Below are positions 51,686 through 59,494 of a DNA stretch of 64,000 nt, piece after piece. Origin of the DNA: Akkermansiaceae bacterium (GTDB lineage Bacteria; Verrucomicrobiota; Verrucomicrobiia; Verrucomicrobiales; Akkermansiaceae); contig SUVL01000009.1 of assembly GCA_015062005.1 (NCBI GenBank), forward strand, positions 1 to 64,000. The letters are read 5' to 3'. The first letter of the stretch is position 1. Every line of letters starts with the position of its first letter. The notes beneath the pieces are model-generated. The model saw only the letters and a program-made list of their open reading frames with translations, was not told the origin of the DNA and did no database searches. The translations under genes were made by a program, and so were the position numbers.

Positions 51686-52450
51686 TTACGAGTCTGGATG
51701 GCCCTTGGCGGCAGCTACTGTCTGTTTCAACAGGAGAGGTCGAGCTTTGAAATATCGGTCTACAGCAATCTCTGCCGTTGCTTTACTTACTCGAAAAATT
51801 GACCGTACTGCCTGTTCAATCCGGAATCGAAGAGAATACTCAGAAAGAAATCGCGTCGGAGCTGTTGTTGCAGTTTCAGTCAATTGCTGGCCTATTACGT
51901 AACGAAGATGCTCCGGTGGCATCAGCAAATGAGCACCAGCAGTGCTAGCCTGCCACTCATACCAACGATAACCTGCATTTTCGCGATAGAAAGTCAAGCG
52001 ACGTCGAACCGCAGCCTCACCATGCGAAGGCGAAACTTTGGATCTCATACGAGCGCGTATCGCCCGGTCGCAAGCCTGTCGATATAACTCATTCTGCATA
52101 ATCACGTGGCCACACTCATGAGCTACGTTAAACTTGAAACGGCTATAAAGCTCATCATCGTTTTCAAAGTCATCGACACGATTCGAAATCAGAATTACCG
52201 GTTTCCCCTCGTACGCGAACTGTGTGAGTGCGTGCACACCCGGCGGGAGATCAGCATAAGCTACATCCGCAATCTTTTCCGCAAAAAGCTCCACATTGAC
52301 CTCCCCCGGCTGTTTCGGATAAAGGCCAGCTAATTTCAGTTGGGTAGTGGGCTTGTTTTCCAATTCAGCATCAGAATACCGATGATATACCAGATTAGGT
52401 TCCTGGGCATTCTGCGCATGCTTTATGATTCCTTCTATGTCAATTGCCAT
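51686..52450 (-). CDS. ImmA/IrrE-family metallopeptidase
   Basis: 254 residues from ATG 52450, overlapping the XRE stop by 11 bases; an ATG at 52495 is also in frame. The zinc-peptidase motif HECGH (111-115, in FNVAHECGHVIM) is intact. The surrounding PPGVHALTQFAYEGKPVILIS and the C-terminal FRIEQAVRSIFRVSKATAEIAVDRYF fit the ImmA/IrrE (PF06114) group. These proteases cleave or inactivate a partner XRE repressor after a signal, as in the ICEBs1 ImmA-ImmR pair. Its partner here is the adjacent XRE gene. The rhs gene follows 105 bases downstream. Confidence 0.88.
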   Translation of the reverse strand: MAIDIEGIIKHAQNAQEPNLVYHRYSDAELENKPTTQLKLAGLYPKQPGEVNVELFAEKIADVAYADLPPGVHALTQFAYEGKPVILISNRVDDFENDDELYSRFKFNVAHECGHVIMQNELYRQACDRAIRARMRSKVSPSHGEAAVRRRLTFYRENAGYRWYEWQASTAGAHLLMPPEHLRYVIGQQLTETATTAPTRFLSEYSLRFRIEQAVRSIFRVSKATAEIAVDRYFKARPLLLKQTVAAAKGHPDS

Positions 52451-52895
52451 TGTTATTAATGGAGTCAGGAGGAGCCTCTCGACAGATGCGGTCAACGAGC
52501 TCCTGCGGACTCATGTGGTTCTGGTTAATATAATTTGTAACCCTGCGGAATGCAAAGCCGAACTGCGGGTTCAGCATCTGTAAACGCTGCAGCTCTTCTG
52601 CAGGGATACGTTGATCTTGCTCACGAAGAACATTCACATCCACCCCCAATGCTTGGGCAATGGTTGTAAGAACGCGTTCGGAAGGAAACCGACGGCCATT
52701 CTCAATATCTGAGAGGAAGCCGGGACTAAATTTCGGGTCGGACTCATCTTCTGTAGCATTAGCAGCCAGAAGGTCAGCCACTCTCTTTGCAAAAGAACGC
52801 AGAGTGATACTCAGAGCCATACGCTTGTCGCGGATATAAAGCCCAAGCGTGGTTCGCGGGAGCTCCGAGAGGTTGGAAACAGGATGCATTGTCAT
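52440..52895 (-). CDS. XRE-family transcriptional regulator
   Basis: 151 residues. The helix-turn-helix is at about 17-90: LGLYIRDKRMALSITLRSFA, an insertion (ANATEDESDPKF), then SPGFLSDIENGRRFPSERVL and LGVDVNVLREQDQ. The C-terminal 60 residues (EELQRLQMLNPQFGFAFRRV) probably form the dimer or protease-contact part. It overlaps the ImmA-type gene, forming a repressor-protease pair like those of phages and conjugative elements. The palindrome at 53013 and its copy in front of rhs are natural candidates for its binding sites. Confidence 0.85.
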   Translation of the reverse strand: MTMHPVSNLSELPRTTLGLYIRDKRMALSITLRSFAKRVADLLAANATEDESDPKFSPGFLSDIENGRRFPSERVLTTIAQALGVDVNVLREQDQRIPAEELQRLQMLNPQFGFAFRRVTNYINQNHMSPQELVDRICREAPPDSINNNGN

Positions 52896-52948
52896 GAGTG
52901 TAGTACAGGTAACGTGGTTTCATATATTCCCTTGCCGGGAACACGTTC

Positions 52949-52977
52949 ATTTTAGCACCGCCGTCTGAGTTGGTCAA
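52949..52977 (-). promoter_or_regulatory. Promoter of the XRE-ImmA unit
   Basis: Minus strand TTGACC (52977-52972), 17 bp, TAAAAT (52954-52949), giving a leader of about 45 bases to ATG 52895. Confidence 0.65.
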
Positions 52978-53012
52978 CTCTTTTCTTGCTTTTTGTGGCG
53001 TTTTTATGCCCC

Positions 53013-53033
53013 TGTACGCCGCGCGAGCGTACA
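53013..53033. promoter_or_regulatory. Palindromic candidate operator upstream of the XRE promoter
   Basis: Perfect TGTACGC (53013-53019) and GCGTACA (53027-53033) with a 7-base centre. It lies about 36 bases upstream of the -35 box. A second copy with changed right arm lies in front of rhs. Confidence 0.5.
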
Positions 53034-53526
53034 AGGGAGCGAAAAACTCCCGCTTTGGCAATATCTGGTGCTATTTTTAAGCAGAATTCGGGTTCTTATG
53101 GGGGAAATTTGACGCTCGATACCGACATATCCTTTTTTTTCACAGACCATCCGCCGGTGCGGGCTTCTCTCCCCACACACAACGGAACGACAGATTCCGA
53201 CCAAAGGGTGTGCGGTAGGCAGAAAGAGCATCTAAAACACTAAGCCAAAGCTTCTGCCACCCACTCCGCTATGCTCCGGGGGGGGGGCTGATATGCTTCG
53301 TTTTGCCCAAGGTTCGGGCTACGAGTCTCGCAGCGCTCGCTTGCTACGCCCTCGCTGGCCGCTATTGATGCAGCTCCACCCTGGGCTATTATTGGTCGCG
53401 TTCTCCGATGACTCAAAATTCCTCGGGCTTTCAGCTCGATAATTTCCAATTTATCAATTGGTTTACATTGGAATATGAAAACCAAGTTAATTGTTTCAAC
53501 GCGTATATACAGTTCTCCAGAGAAAC

Positions 53527-53560
53527 AAAATCCCCTGCGGTGTGAACCACAGGGGATTTT
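53527..53560 (-). terminator. aroG terminator
   Basis: AAAATCCCCTG (53527-53537) pairs with CAGGGGATTTT (53550-53560); T-run on the minus strand. It lies 20 bases past the aroG stop. Confidence 0.8.
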
Positions 53561-53579
53561 CGTTGGAGGTAAATCCGGG

Positions 53580-54644
53580 TTACCGATCGAGCCTGGTGCG
53601 GCGTGTTCGTACACCGGCGGCGAGCATATCAAGCATACCGAGGGTGCCGTTCCAGTCGATGCAGGCATCGGTGATGCTGACGCCGTATTTCATATCCGGA
53701 CTGCACTTCTGGTTGCCGGAGCAGAGGTTGCTTTCAATCATGACTGCGCCGATGTGGTCGCAGCCGGCGGCCAGCTGTTCGGCCACGCTGCAGGCCACGG
53801 TGGGCTGCTGTTTCCAGTCCTTGTGGCTGTTGCCGTGGGAGCAGTCAATCATAATGCGGTTGGAGATACCGGCTTTCTGCTGGGTATCCCAGGCATGCTG
53901 CACGTGTTCCGGGCTGTAGTTCGGTCCGTCTGTAGAGCCTCGCAGGATGAGGTGGCAGCCATCGTTGCCCTTGGTGGAAACAATGGCGGATACGCCCTGC
54001 TTGGTCACGGAAAGGAAACAGTGCGGATGCTCAGCAGAGACGATGGCATCCACCGCAATCTGCACGCAGCCGGTGGTGCCGTTCTTGAAGCCGATGGGCA
54101 TGGAAAGACCACTGGCCAGTTCGCGATGCACCTGGCTCTCGGTGGTGCGGGCACCAATGGCACCCCAGACGATGAGGTCGCTGATATACTGCGGAGTAAT
54201 CACATCCAGGAACTCTGTGGCGGCGGGAACTCCCATTTCGCCCAGTCGCACCAGGAGCCCGCGTGCCATGCGCAGACCGCTGTTGATATTGTAGGTCTCA
54301 TCCATGAACGGGTCGTTGATGAGCCCTTTCCAGCCAACGGTGGTGCGGGGCTTCTCAAAATACACGCGCATGATGAGCAGCAGGTCTTTCTCATACTTTT
54401 TGGCAGCCTCGGCCAGTAGCCCGGCGTATTCGATGGCTGCCTTGGTGTCGTGAATGGAGCAGGGCCCTACGATGACGGCCAGGCGGTCATCCTTGCCGGT
54501 CAGGATATCCTGAAAGGCGTGGCGGGTTTCAAACACCATGCGGGTGGCTTCCGGCGAGGCCGGAAAGTCCTCCATGAGAATGGCAGGGGAAATCAGCGGG
54601 CGAATGCCCGTGAGACGTACGTCGTCTGTGATGTATTGGTTCAT
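53580..54644 (-). CDS. aroG: 3-deoxy-7-phosphoheptulonate (DAHP) synthase, class I
   Basis: 354 residues. First step of the shikimate pathway: phosphoenolpyruvate plus erythrose-4-phosphate give DAHP. Class I (AroF/G/H) landmarks are clear: VIVGPCSIHDTKAAIEYAG, MRVYFEKPRTTVGWKGLIND, ATEFLDVITPQYISDLIVWGAIGARTTESQ (in parts), SMPIGFKNGTTG and the C-terminal metal/phosphate segment MIDCSHGNSHKDW. Which aromatic amino acid inhibits it cannot be told. The start lies three bases after the pseudopilin stop, so the two are likely cotranscribed. Confidence 0.95.
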   Translation of the reverse strand: MNQYITDDVRLTGIRPLISPAILMEDFPASPEATRMVFETRHAFQDILTGKDDRLAVIVGPCSIHDTKAAIEYAGLLAEAAKKYEKDLLLIMRVYFEKPRTTVGWKGLINDPFMDETYNINSGLRMARGLLVRLGEMGVPAATEFLDVITPQYISDLIVWGAIGARTTESQVHRELASGLSMPIGFKNGTTGCVQIAVDAIVSAEHPHCFLSVTKQGVSAIVSTKGNDGCHLILRGSTDGPNYSPEHVQHAWDTQQKAGISNRIMIDCSHGNSHKDWKQQPTVACSVAEQLAAGCDHIGAVMIESNLCSGNQKCSPDMKYGVSITDACIDWNGTLGMLDMLAAGVRTRRTRLDR

Positions 54645-54647
54645 TAA

Positions 54648-55358
54648 TTACTTCTGGTTCTTCCAAGAGTACACGTTGTCCTCGAGGGCTTCCTCGGCCA
54701 GCTCGGCGGCGGCTGCAGCTGCTTCGGCGGCAGCCTTCTTGGCATTCTTGCCCTTAGGCTGCTCCTCATCGGACTTGGTAACGGTGTTAATTACAGCCTT
54801 GCCTTCCATATCAGGACCGGTGGAGTAAACAAGGCAGTTCTTGCCGCGGTAGCGGCGGGTGCCGAAGGGGTCAATGCAGCCTTCATCCTCTTCGCAGAGA
54901 ACGATGTAGTAGGGCTTGCCCCAGGGGTCGTAGAAATGCAGCTCGCCACTAGCATCAACGAACAGACCATCGCGCGGCTGTTCCTGCTCATCGGAGCGCA
55001 GGTAGATATCGCGGGTGGAGTTCAGGCGGCGGTCTTCATCATCTTCACGGTTGGTGAGCACCTTGATGAGGTTTGCGTCTTCGCCAGCGGTGGTGGTCAG
55101 GTGCATCTGGTCCTTGGCGTCGGGCTCCACCATCTCAGAATCATAGGGCAGCATGCCGTTGTTGTCCTGCTTGAAGCTTTCCACGGCAGAGACGATGTCC
55201 GTGCAAACCTTCTTGGCAGCCGTGCGGGCGGCATTTTCCTGAATGCTCATATAGGTAGGATAGGCGATGCTGGCCAGGGTGGCCAGAATGCCGATGACGA
55301 TAATCAGCTCAATGAGGGTGAAACCCTTGGTTGAATGCGGAGAAAGTGAGATTTTCAT
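54648..55358 (-). CDS. Type II secretion/type IV pilus-like pseudopilin
   Basis: 236 residues. The N-terminus carries a class III signal: a short basic leader, cleavage after Gly in STKG/FTLIELIIVIGILATLAS, and Glu at mature position 5. The 36-residue hydrophobic helix continues into the pilin alpha-1 helix. The globular part has GspG-like FYDPWGKPYYIV and YSTGPDMEGKAV segments. The C-terminal tail is odd: a lysine stretch and an alanine-rich helix (AAAEAAAAAAELAEEALE). It is presumably processed by the prepilin peptidase at 22653-23786. No other secretion genes are nearby. Confidence 0.87.
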   Translation of the reverse strand: MKISLSPHSTKGFTLIELIIVIGILATLASIAYPTYMSIQENAARTAAKKVCTDIVSAVESFKQDNNGMLPYDSEMVEPDAKDQMHLTTTAGEDANLIKVLTNREDDEDRRLNSTRDIYLRSDEQEQPRDGLFVDASGELHFYDPWGKPYYIVLCEEDEGCIDPFGTRRYRGKNCLVYSTGPDMEGKAVINTVTKSDEEQPKGKNAKKAAAEAAAAAAELAEEALEDNVYSWKNQK

Positions 55359-55367
55359 ACGCGCATC

Positions 55368-55396
55368 ATACTATCATATACCCACCCTGCGCGCAA
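55368..55396 (-). promoter_or_regulatory. Promoter of the pseudopilin-aroG unit
   Basis: Minus strand TTGCGC (55396-55391), 17 bp, TAGTAT (55373-55368). Leader of only about four bases to ATG 55358. Confidence 0.55.
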
Positions 55397-55431
55397 GCAG
55401 AAAAGGTGTACATAACGGATTCATGCTTTAT

Positions 55432-56280
55432 TCACGCTTTATTCCCGCGACGGCGCAGCAGCCCGTACCTGGGGGAAAATATATAGGCCAGCAGGAAGAA
55501 TATACCCAGGACCACGATGATGGTGGCACCGAGATGCCAGCCCAGAGGGTAGGAAAGGAAGAACGCAGCAATGGCTCCCAGGCCACCTATGAGCCCGCCC
55601 CCCCAGAAGAGGAAGGAGGTCTTGTCCGTGAGCAGATACATGGTGGCCGCTGGTGCCACCAGCAGCCCCAGGGTGAGGAAGGCGCCCACTGCCTGGAGCG
55701 AGGAAACCAGCACCAGGATGATGAGGGAAAAGATGCCGTAGTTGAAGGCCCGGGTGGGAATCCCCATGGTGGCGGCGCTGCGGGCATCGAACAAGGTGAT
55801 GAGGAGGGGCCGCTGCAGCGCCGTGATGCTGAGCACCGCCACCGCCCCGATTCCGTAGGCAATCCAGAGGTCGGCATCGCCCATGCTCATGATATTGCCG
55901 AAGAGCCAGTCATCCACCTTCTGTTGCAGCCCCAGCCCGATGAGGATAATGTAGCCCAGGGCAAAGGCTGTGGTGTGCAGCACGGAAAGCGCGGTGTCCT
56001 GGTCCACGCGCGAGGTGCGCGAGACAAATAGCGAACCGAGCCCCACCATGAGTCCGGCCAGCACCGCCCCCAGCAGAATGCTCAGCTGGAACAGTCCGAA
56101 CAGCAGAATGGCCAGCGCGATACCCGGCAGCAGCGCGCAGGAGAGGGTGCCAATTTGCAGAGAAGAACGCCGCAGTACCACCAGCGCACTCACAAAACCA
56201 TTGGAAAAGCCGATAATGCCGCATGCCCACAGGCTGCGCTGGGCCAGGGGTTCGCTGAGGAATTGCAGAAAGTCGTTCAT
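55432..56280 (-). CDS. znuB: Metal ABC transporter permease (ZnuB/MntB family)
   Basis: 282 residues with about eight membrane helices and the ABC-3 permease pattern: LFDARSAATMGIPTRAFNYG for contact with the ATPase, and VVSSLQAVGAFLTLGLLVAPAATMYLL for the path. It forms the inner-membrane channel for Zn or Mn uptake with the ATPase (overlapping start by four bases) and the binding protein at 59495. Metal choice between Zn, Mn and Fe is not fixed by the sequence. Confidence 0.9.
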   Translation of the reverse strand: MNDFLQFLSEPLAQRSLWACGIIGFSNGFVSALVVLRRSSLQIGTLSCALLPGIALAILLFGLFQLSILLGAVLAGLMVGLGSLFVSRTSRVDQDTALSVLHTTAFALGYIILIGLGLQQKVDDWLFGNIMSMGDADLWIAYGIGAVAVLSITALQRPLLITLFDARSAATMGIPTRAFNYGIFSLIILVLVSSLQAVGAFLTLGLLVAPAATMYLLTDKTSFLFWGGGLIGGLGAIAAFFLSYPLGWHLGATIIVVLGIFFLLAYIFSPRYGLLRRRGNKA

Positions 56281-57041
56281 GTGCGGTCGAAGGCTTGGTT
56301 GAGGTTGGTGGGGGTGAGTACATCGCTTACGGAACCAGCGGCAATCAACCGCCGGCGCAGCAGCAGAGCCCGGTCGAAAATGCGCGGAGCGGTGGATAAA
56401 TCGTGGTGGGATGCGATGACCAGCCGACCTTCCTGCGCCAGGGAGCGCAGCAGCGCGGCCAGAGATTCGCTGCCGGGGACATCCAGGCCGGTAAAGGGTT
56501 CATCGAGCAGGAGGATGTGGGCTTCCTGGGCCAGCGCCCTTGCCAGAAAGCAGCGTTGCTGCTGGCCCCCGCTCAGGGCGCCGATCTGCCGGTGTTGCAA
56601 ATCGTCAATTCCCAGGGTGCGGAGGGCCTTGTCCACTATTTCACGGTCATGCGGACGCATGGCGCGCCACATGCCTACGGCCGGGTAGCGCCCCATTTCC
56701 ACCAGCTGACGTACGGTTATGGGGAATTTCCAATCCACTTCATTACGCTGGGGCAGGTAGGCGATTTCGTGCCGTTGCCCGGCGATGGGGGCTCCGTTCC
56801 ACAGGATTTGCCCCTTCCAGGGGGTGATGAGTCCCGCTAGTGTGTTGAGCAGCGTGGATTTGCCTGCTCCATTCGGCCCGATGAGGGCCAGGGTGCTGCC
56901 GCATTCGGCTTCGAAACTGATTTGCTCCAGGGCTGGTTCTTCGCCGTAGCCGGCCGTTATGCTGCTCAGCACCAGGTGGTGGTGCATATTGTGGCGGTGG
57001 CCACCACCCCAGCAGATGTGGTCGTGTTGTTCTTTTACCAT
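56277..57041 (-). CDS. znuC: Metal ABC transporter ATPase (ZnuC/MntA family) with a His-rich N-terminus
   Basis: 254 residues from ATG 57041. The motor is complete: Walker A IGPNGAGKST, Q-loop in LPQRNEVDWKFPITV (the NEVDW-FPI pattern is typical of the Zn/Mn group), signature LSGGQQQR, Walker B ILLLDEPFTGLD and the switch His in IASHHD. Before the fold lies HDHICWGGGHRHNMHHH, a His/Cys cluster that could bind the metal. A later ATG at 56987 would remove most of it, so the start matters. The chosen start overlaps the upstream gene by seven bases. Confidence 0.9.
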   Translation of the reverse strand: MVKEQHDHICWGGGHRHNMHHHLVLSSITAGYGEEPALEQISFEAECGSTLALIGPNGAGKSTLLNTLAGLITPWKGQILWNGAPIAGQRHEIAYLPQRNEVDWKFPITVRQLVEMGRYPAVGMWRAMRPHDREIVDKALRTLGIDDLQHRQIGALSGGQQQRCFLARALAQEAHILLLDEPFTGLDVPGSESLAALLRSLAQEGRLVIASHHDLSTAPRIFDRALLLRRRLIAAGSVSDVLTPTNLNQAFDRT

Positions 57042-57451
57042 CTGAATGAGAATATGCTGTGCAGCGTGTGGCTGCCTGCTTCCTTCCACTGAGTTTCTGT
57101 CTTGCCCTCCCGGCCGGCTGGTTCCAGACTCAGGGAAAGCGCCTGTACTTCCGTCTCTTCCCAGTTCGCCTGTACTTCGATTTCAAGCGTTTTCCGGGCG
57201 GGTAGTTCTAATTCGATTTCTGTTCCGCTTGCCGTGAGGTCTGCCTCCTGCCAGTCTTGGCCGATGGGGCGGAGTTTGATGCTCTGCGGTTTGCCCGTGA
57301 ATGAGATGACCGCCCAGACGGGCTCGTTACCTACCACGGTTGTGGCTGCCGGAGGGGACTGTGTCTTCTCGCTGCGGGTGAGAAATGGCAGGGGTATACC
57401 TACCAGTATTACTCCCGCCAGAGTGAGCAGAAATGTGGCGCGCGGTGACAT
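57035..57451 (-). CDS. Small signal-anchored protein within the metal uptake operon
   Basis: 138 residues. A hydrophobic N-terminal helix (ATFLLTLAGVILVGIPLPFL) anchors or exports it. The rest is beta-rich (VWAVISFTGKPQSIKLRPIG, then EIELELPARKTLEIEVQANW) and ends in FSFRW. No family and no His/Cys metal site were recognised. It lies between the CBM9/GHL10-like gene (47-base gap) and znuC (7-base overlap) and should be part of the same transcript. Confidence 0.6.
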   Translation of the reverse strand: MSPRATFLLTLAGVILVGIPLPFLTRSEKTQSPPAATTVVGNEPVWAVISFTGKPQSIKLRPIGQDWQEADLTASGTEIELELPARKTLEIEVQANWEETEVQALSLSLEPAGREGKTETQWKEAGSHTLHSIFSFRW

Positions 57452-57498
57452 GGTGAACAGGGCGGATTGTAGGCGCTGGCTGCCGATTTGTCAACGGG

Positions 57499-59487
57499 TT
57501 ATCGAGACATGCAATGGAGCGCTTCCAGATGCTCCGGGGTAATTTCATCATCGCTGAAAAGGCCGATGCCGGATACTCCGGTGGAGAGGAGGGTTTCCAT
57601 GAGGGCCGGGAGCTCATCTGCTGGTATATCCGGCAGATGCATTGCAGGAGCCAGGGGAATGCGCCTTTCCGTCTGTTCCATTGCTTCGCGGCTCATCCTG
57701 GTAATCCACTCAGGGTGTTCTCCGTAGAAACTGTGGTAGGTCATGGGCAGTATGAGGTCGGCCTGGAACCGGCTCCAGTCCTGGTGTACCATCCGGGCGG
57801 ACAGTTCCGGACTGGGGAATACTGCGCAGGCTGCTATGAGCCCATGGCTGCGGATTTCTGCTGCCAGGGTGTTGAAGAGTTCTGCCACACTCTGGAGCCG
57901 GAATTCTTTCCATTTTCCAGCCTGCTGCGGATTTCCCCCGAACTTCTGCATGCAGGTGGGGCAGTAGCAGTAATCGAAGGCCGGTGCAGGCTCACTCATA
58001 TCCAGTCCATATTTGCTCCACAGAGCCTGGGGGAGTTCCACATCCGGCAGGCGCATGTAATCTGTCTGAATGCCGTGCAGCCCCGGAATGGTGGCCAGCA
58101 TGCGCACCTGTTCCAGCAGGTGCTGCTTCACTTCCTCATTATTAGGGCAGAGGAACTGGTAATATTCTACAAAGGGGCGGTGCTGGGGCTGGTGACACGA
58201 TTTTCTCTCAGCATTCACCGCGTACCACCCGGGGTGGCGGAGCGCCGTTGCATCTCCTGGGCGGTTGAGTGTCCAGAGCCAGGCAAATACCCGCAGGTTT
58301 TCGCGGCGGGCAAGCGGGGTGAGTTTGGAGATTTGCTCCGCGGAGCCATCAATGATGAGGGTGGTGATACCTGCTTCGGCATAGTTGCGGAAACGGGCAC
58401 TCCACTCGGTTTCGCTGCGTTTCTTGTTGCCATGTACCCACAGGTATAGCTCGGGCCGCAGACGCTGCGGAGAAAGAGCGTGGAAGCGCCCCTCGCTGTC
58501 CAGCCTCATGCTGGTGCCAGTGCGCGGGCAGGTGGCAGTCAGCACGAAGAAATCCGGAGCAAAGCAGCTCATCCGCACTCCCACCGGCAGCGGGAGTTCC
58601 GGTGCAAAGCTTCCATGCTGCCCACGGTGGGTCAGCTGTGTATTCAGCACGTGGTAGAGTGCCAGTCGGGTTGAGGCTTCCGCAGAGGGCAGGGCTGCCA
58701 CCCATTCGCTGGCGGGGCGCTCGCTGAAGACGACTTGCCCCCAGCGCTCGGGCAGGTGGATATTCACCTGCCCGGTGGGCGCCCATACATGGTTGCTTTC
58801 CGGTGCCGGTAACTTTTCGTAGCCGCTGGGAGAACCGGGGGAAGGGCGTACCTGCCAGTTTACGCGGGAGAAGTTGAAACGCATGCTGCTGCCCGGTGCC
58901 GGTGCCTGGCTGCGGCGCGGCTGGTTGGCGTGGCTGGTGATGCTGCTCCAGGGAATGGCCAGCTCCACGCTCCACCCCTCGTCCGTATCTGCCGGGTTGT
59001 TCAGGGTGCCGCGCAGGTTGACGGCGTGCTTCAGCCCGCGGATGTTCCAGTCGTGCAGGATGTGCGGGTCATTGAACCGGTACGGTCGGGTGATGAATAA
59101 ATCCCATACGGTGTTCAGTGCGTTGATTTCCAGCTCTATGTAGTTCAGCCCATCGCCATCCGGGTCGATGAATACTTCGAAATCAGGGTCGCGGTAGATG
59201 ATGGAATCACGCTCTGACTGCGTGGCCCACAGGTGCTCCTCGTCCATGTCAGCCAGGATATAGAGATACGCGTCATCCCAGACCATCCTGGTGCGGCAGC
59301 GGTGAGGTATGGCCGCGCCTTCAATGTCGCGCAGGGGCGAAAGTTCCCGCACCCCCTGCCAGGCGGCTTCGTCCCCGCGGCCATCAATCACAATGGGCGA
59401 TTCCGCCCGCCCGCACACATAGACGGGTGGTGCGTCCTGCGCGGAAACAGGTAGAAAGGCGACGAGGGTACACAGAAACGCGCGCAT
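57499..59487 (-). CDS. Exported CBM9-like plus family-10-like glycoside hydrolase-like protein
   Basis: 662 residues with a signal peptide (RAFLCTLVAFLPVSA, cut before QDAP). Residues about 20-235 form a CBM9/DOMON-type sugar-binding domain: IVIDGRGDEAAWQGV, VWDDAYLYILADM, DPDFEVFIDPDGDG. From about 360 a TIM-barrel of the GHL10 (DUF187) type follows: WSARFRNYAEAGITTLIIDG, GWYAVNAE, HGIQTDYMRLPD and LILPMTYHSFYGEHPEW. A CYCPTCMQKFG motif adds two Cys pairs and could bind metal. The substrate is unknown. Unusually it is placed inside a metal ABC operon, eight bases from znuA. Confidence 0.78.
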   Translation of the reverse strand: MRAFLCTLVAFLPVSAQDAPPVYVCGRAESPIVIDGRGDEAAWQGVRELSPLRDIEGAAIPHRCRTRMVWDDAYLYILADMDEEHLWATQSERDSIIYRDPDFEVFIDPDGDGLNYIELEINALNTVWDLFITRPYRFNDPHILHDWNIRGLKHAVNLRGTLNNPADTDEGWSVELAIPWSSITSHANQPRRSQAPAPGSSMRFNFSRVNWQVRPSPGSPSGYEKLPAPESNHVWAPTGQVNIHLPERWGQVVFSERPASEWVAALPSAEASTRLALYHVLNTQLTHRGQHGSFAPELPLPVGVRMSCFAPDFFVLTATCPRTGTSMRLDSEGRFHALSPQRLRPELYLWVHGNKKRSETEWSARFRNYAEAGITTLIIDGSAEQISKLTPLARRENLRVFAWLWTLNRPGDATALRHPGWYAVNAERKSCHQPQHRPFVEYYQFLCPNNEEVKQHLLEQVRMLATIPGLHGIQTDYMRLPDVELPQALWSKYGLDMSEPAPAFDYCYCPTCMQKFGGNPQQAGKWKEFRLQSVAELFNTLAAEIRSHGLIAACAVFPSPELSARMVHQDWSRFQADLILPMTYHSFYGEHPEWITRMSREAMEQTERRIPLAPAMHLPDIPADELPALMETLLSTGVSGIGLFSDDEITPEHLEALHCMSR

Positions 59488-59494
59488 GGCAACA

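Larger units (their letters stand above)
52896..53579. other. 684-bp intergenic region between the XRE gene and aroG
   Basis: No gene was recognised. The left part has the XRE promoter and operator. A GGGAG-cgaaaaa-CTCCC hairpin lies at 53035-53051, and a run of ten G's at 53278-53287. AATTTCCAATTTATC (53441-53455) is the GATAAATTGG repeat in reverse orientation. The right end holds the aroG terminator. Confidence 0.5.

Noticed and set aside
43424..53579. Complete prophage or integrative element
   Set aside because: The XRE-ImmA pair and AT-rich genes suggest an acquired region, but no integrase, transposase, structural gene or flanking direct repeat was found.
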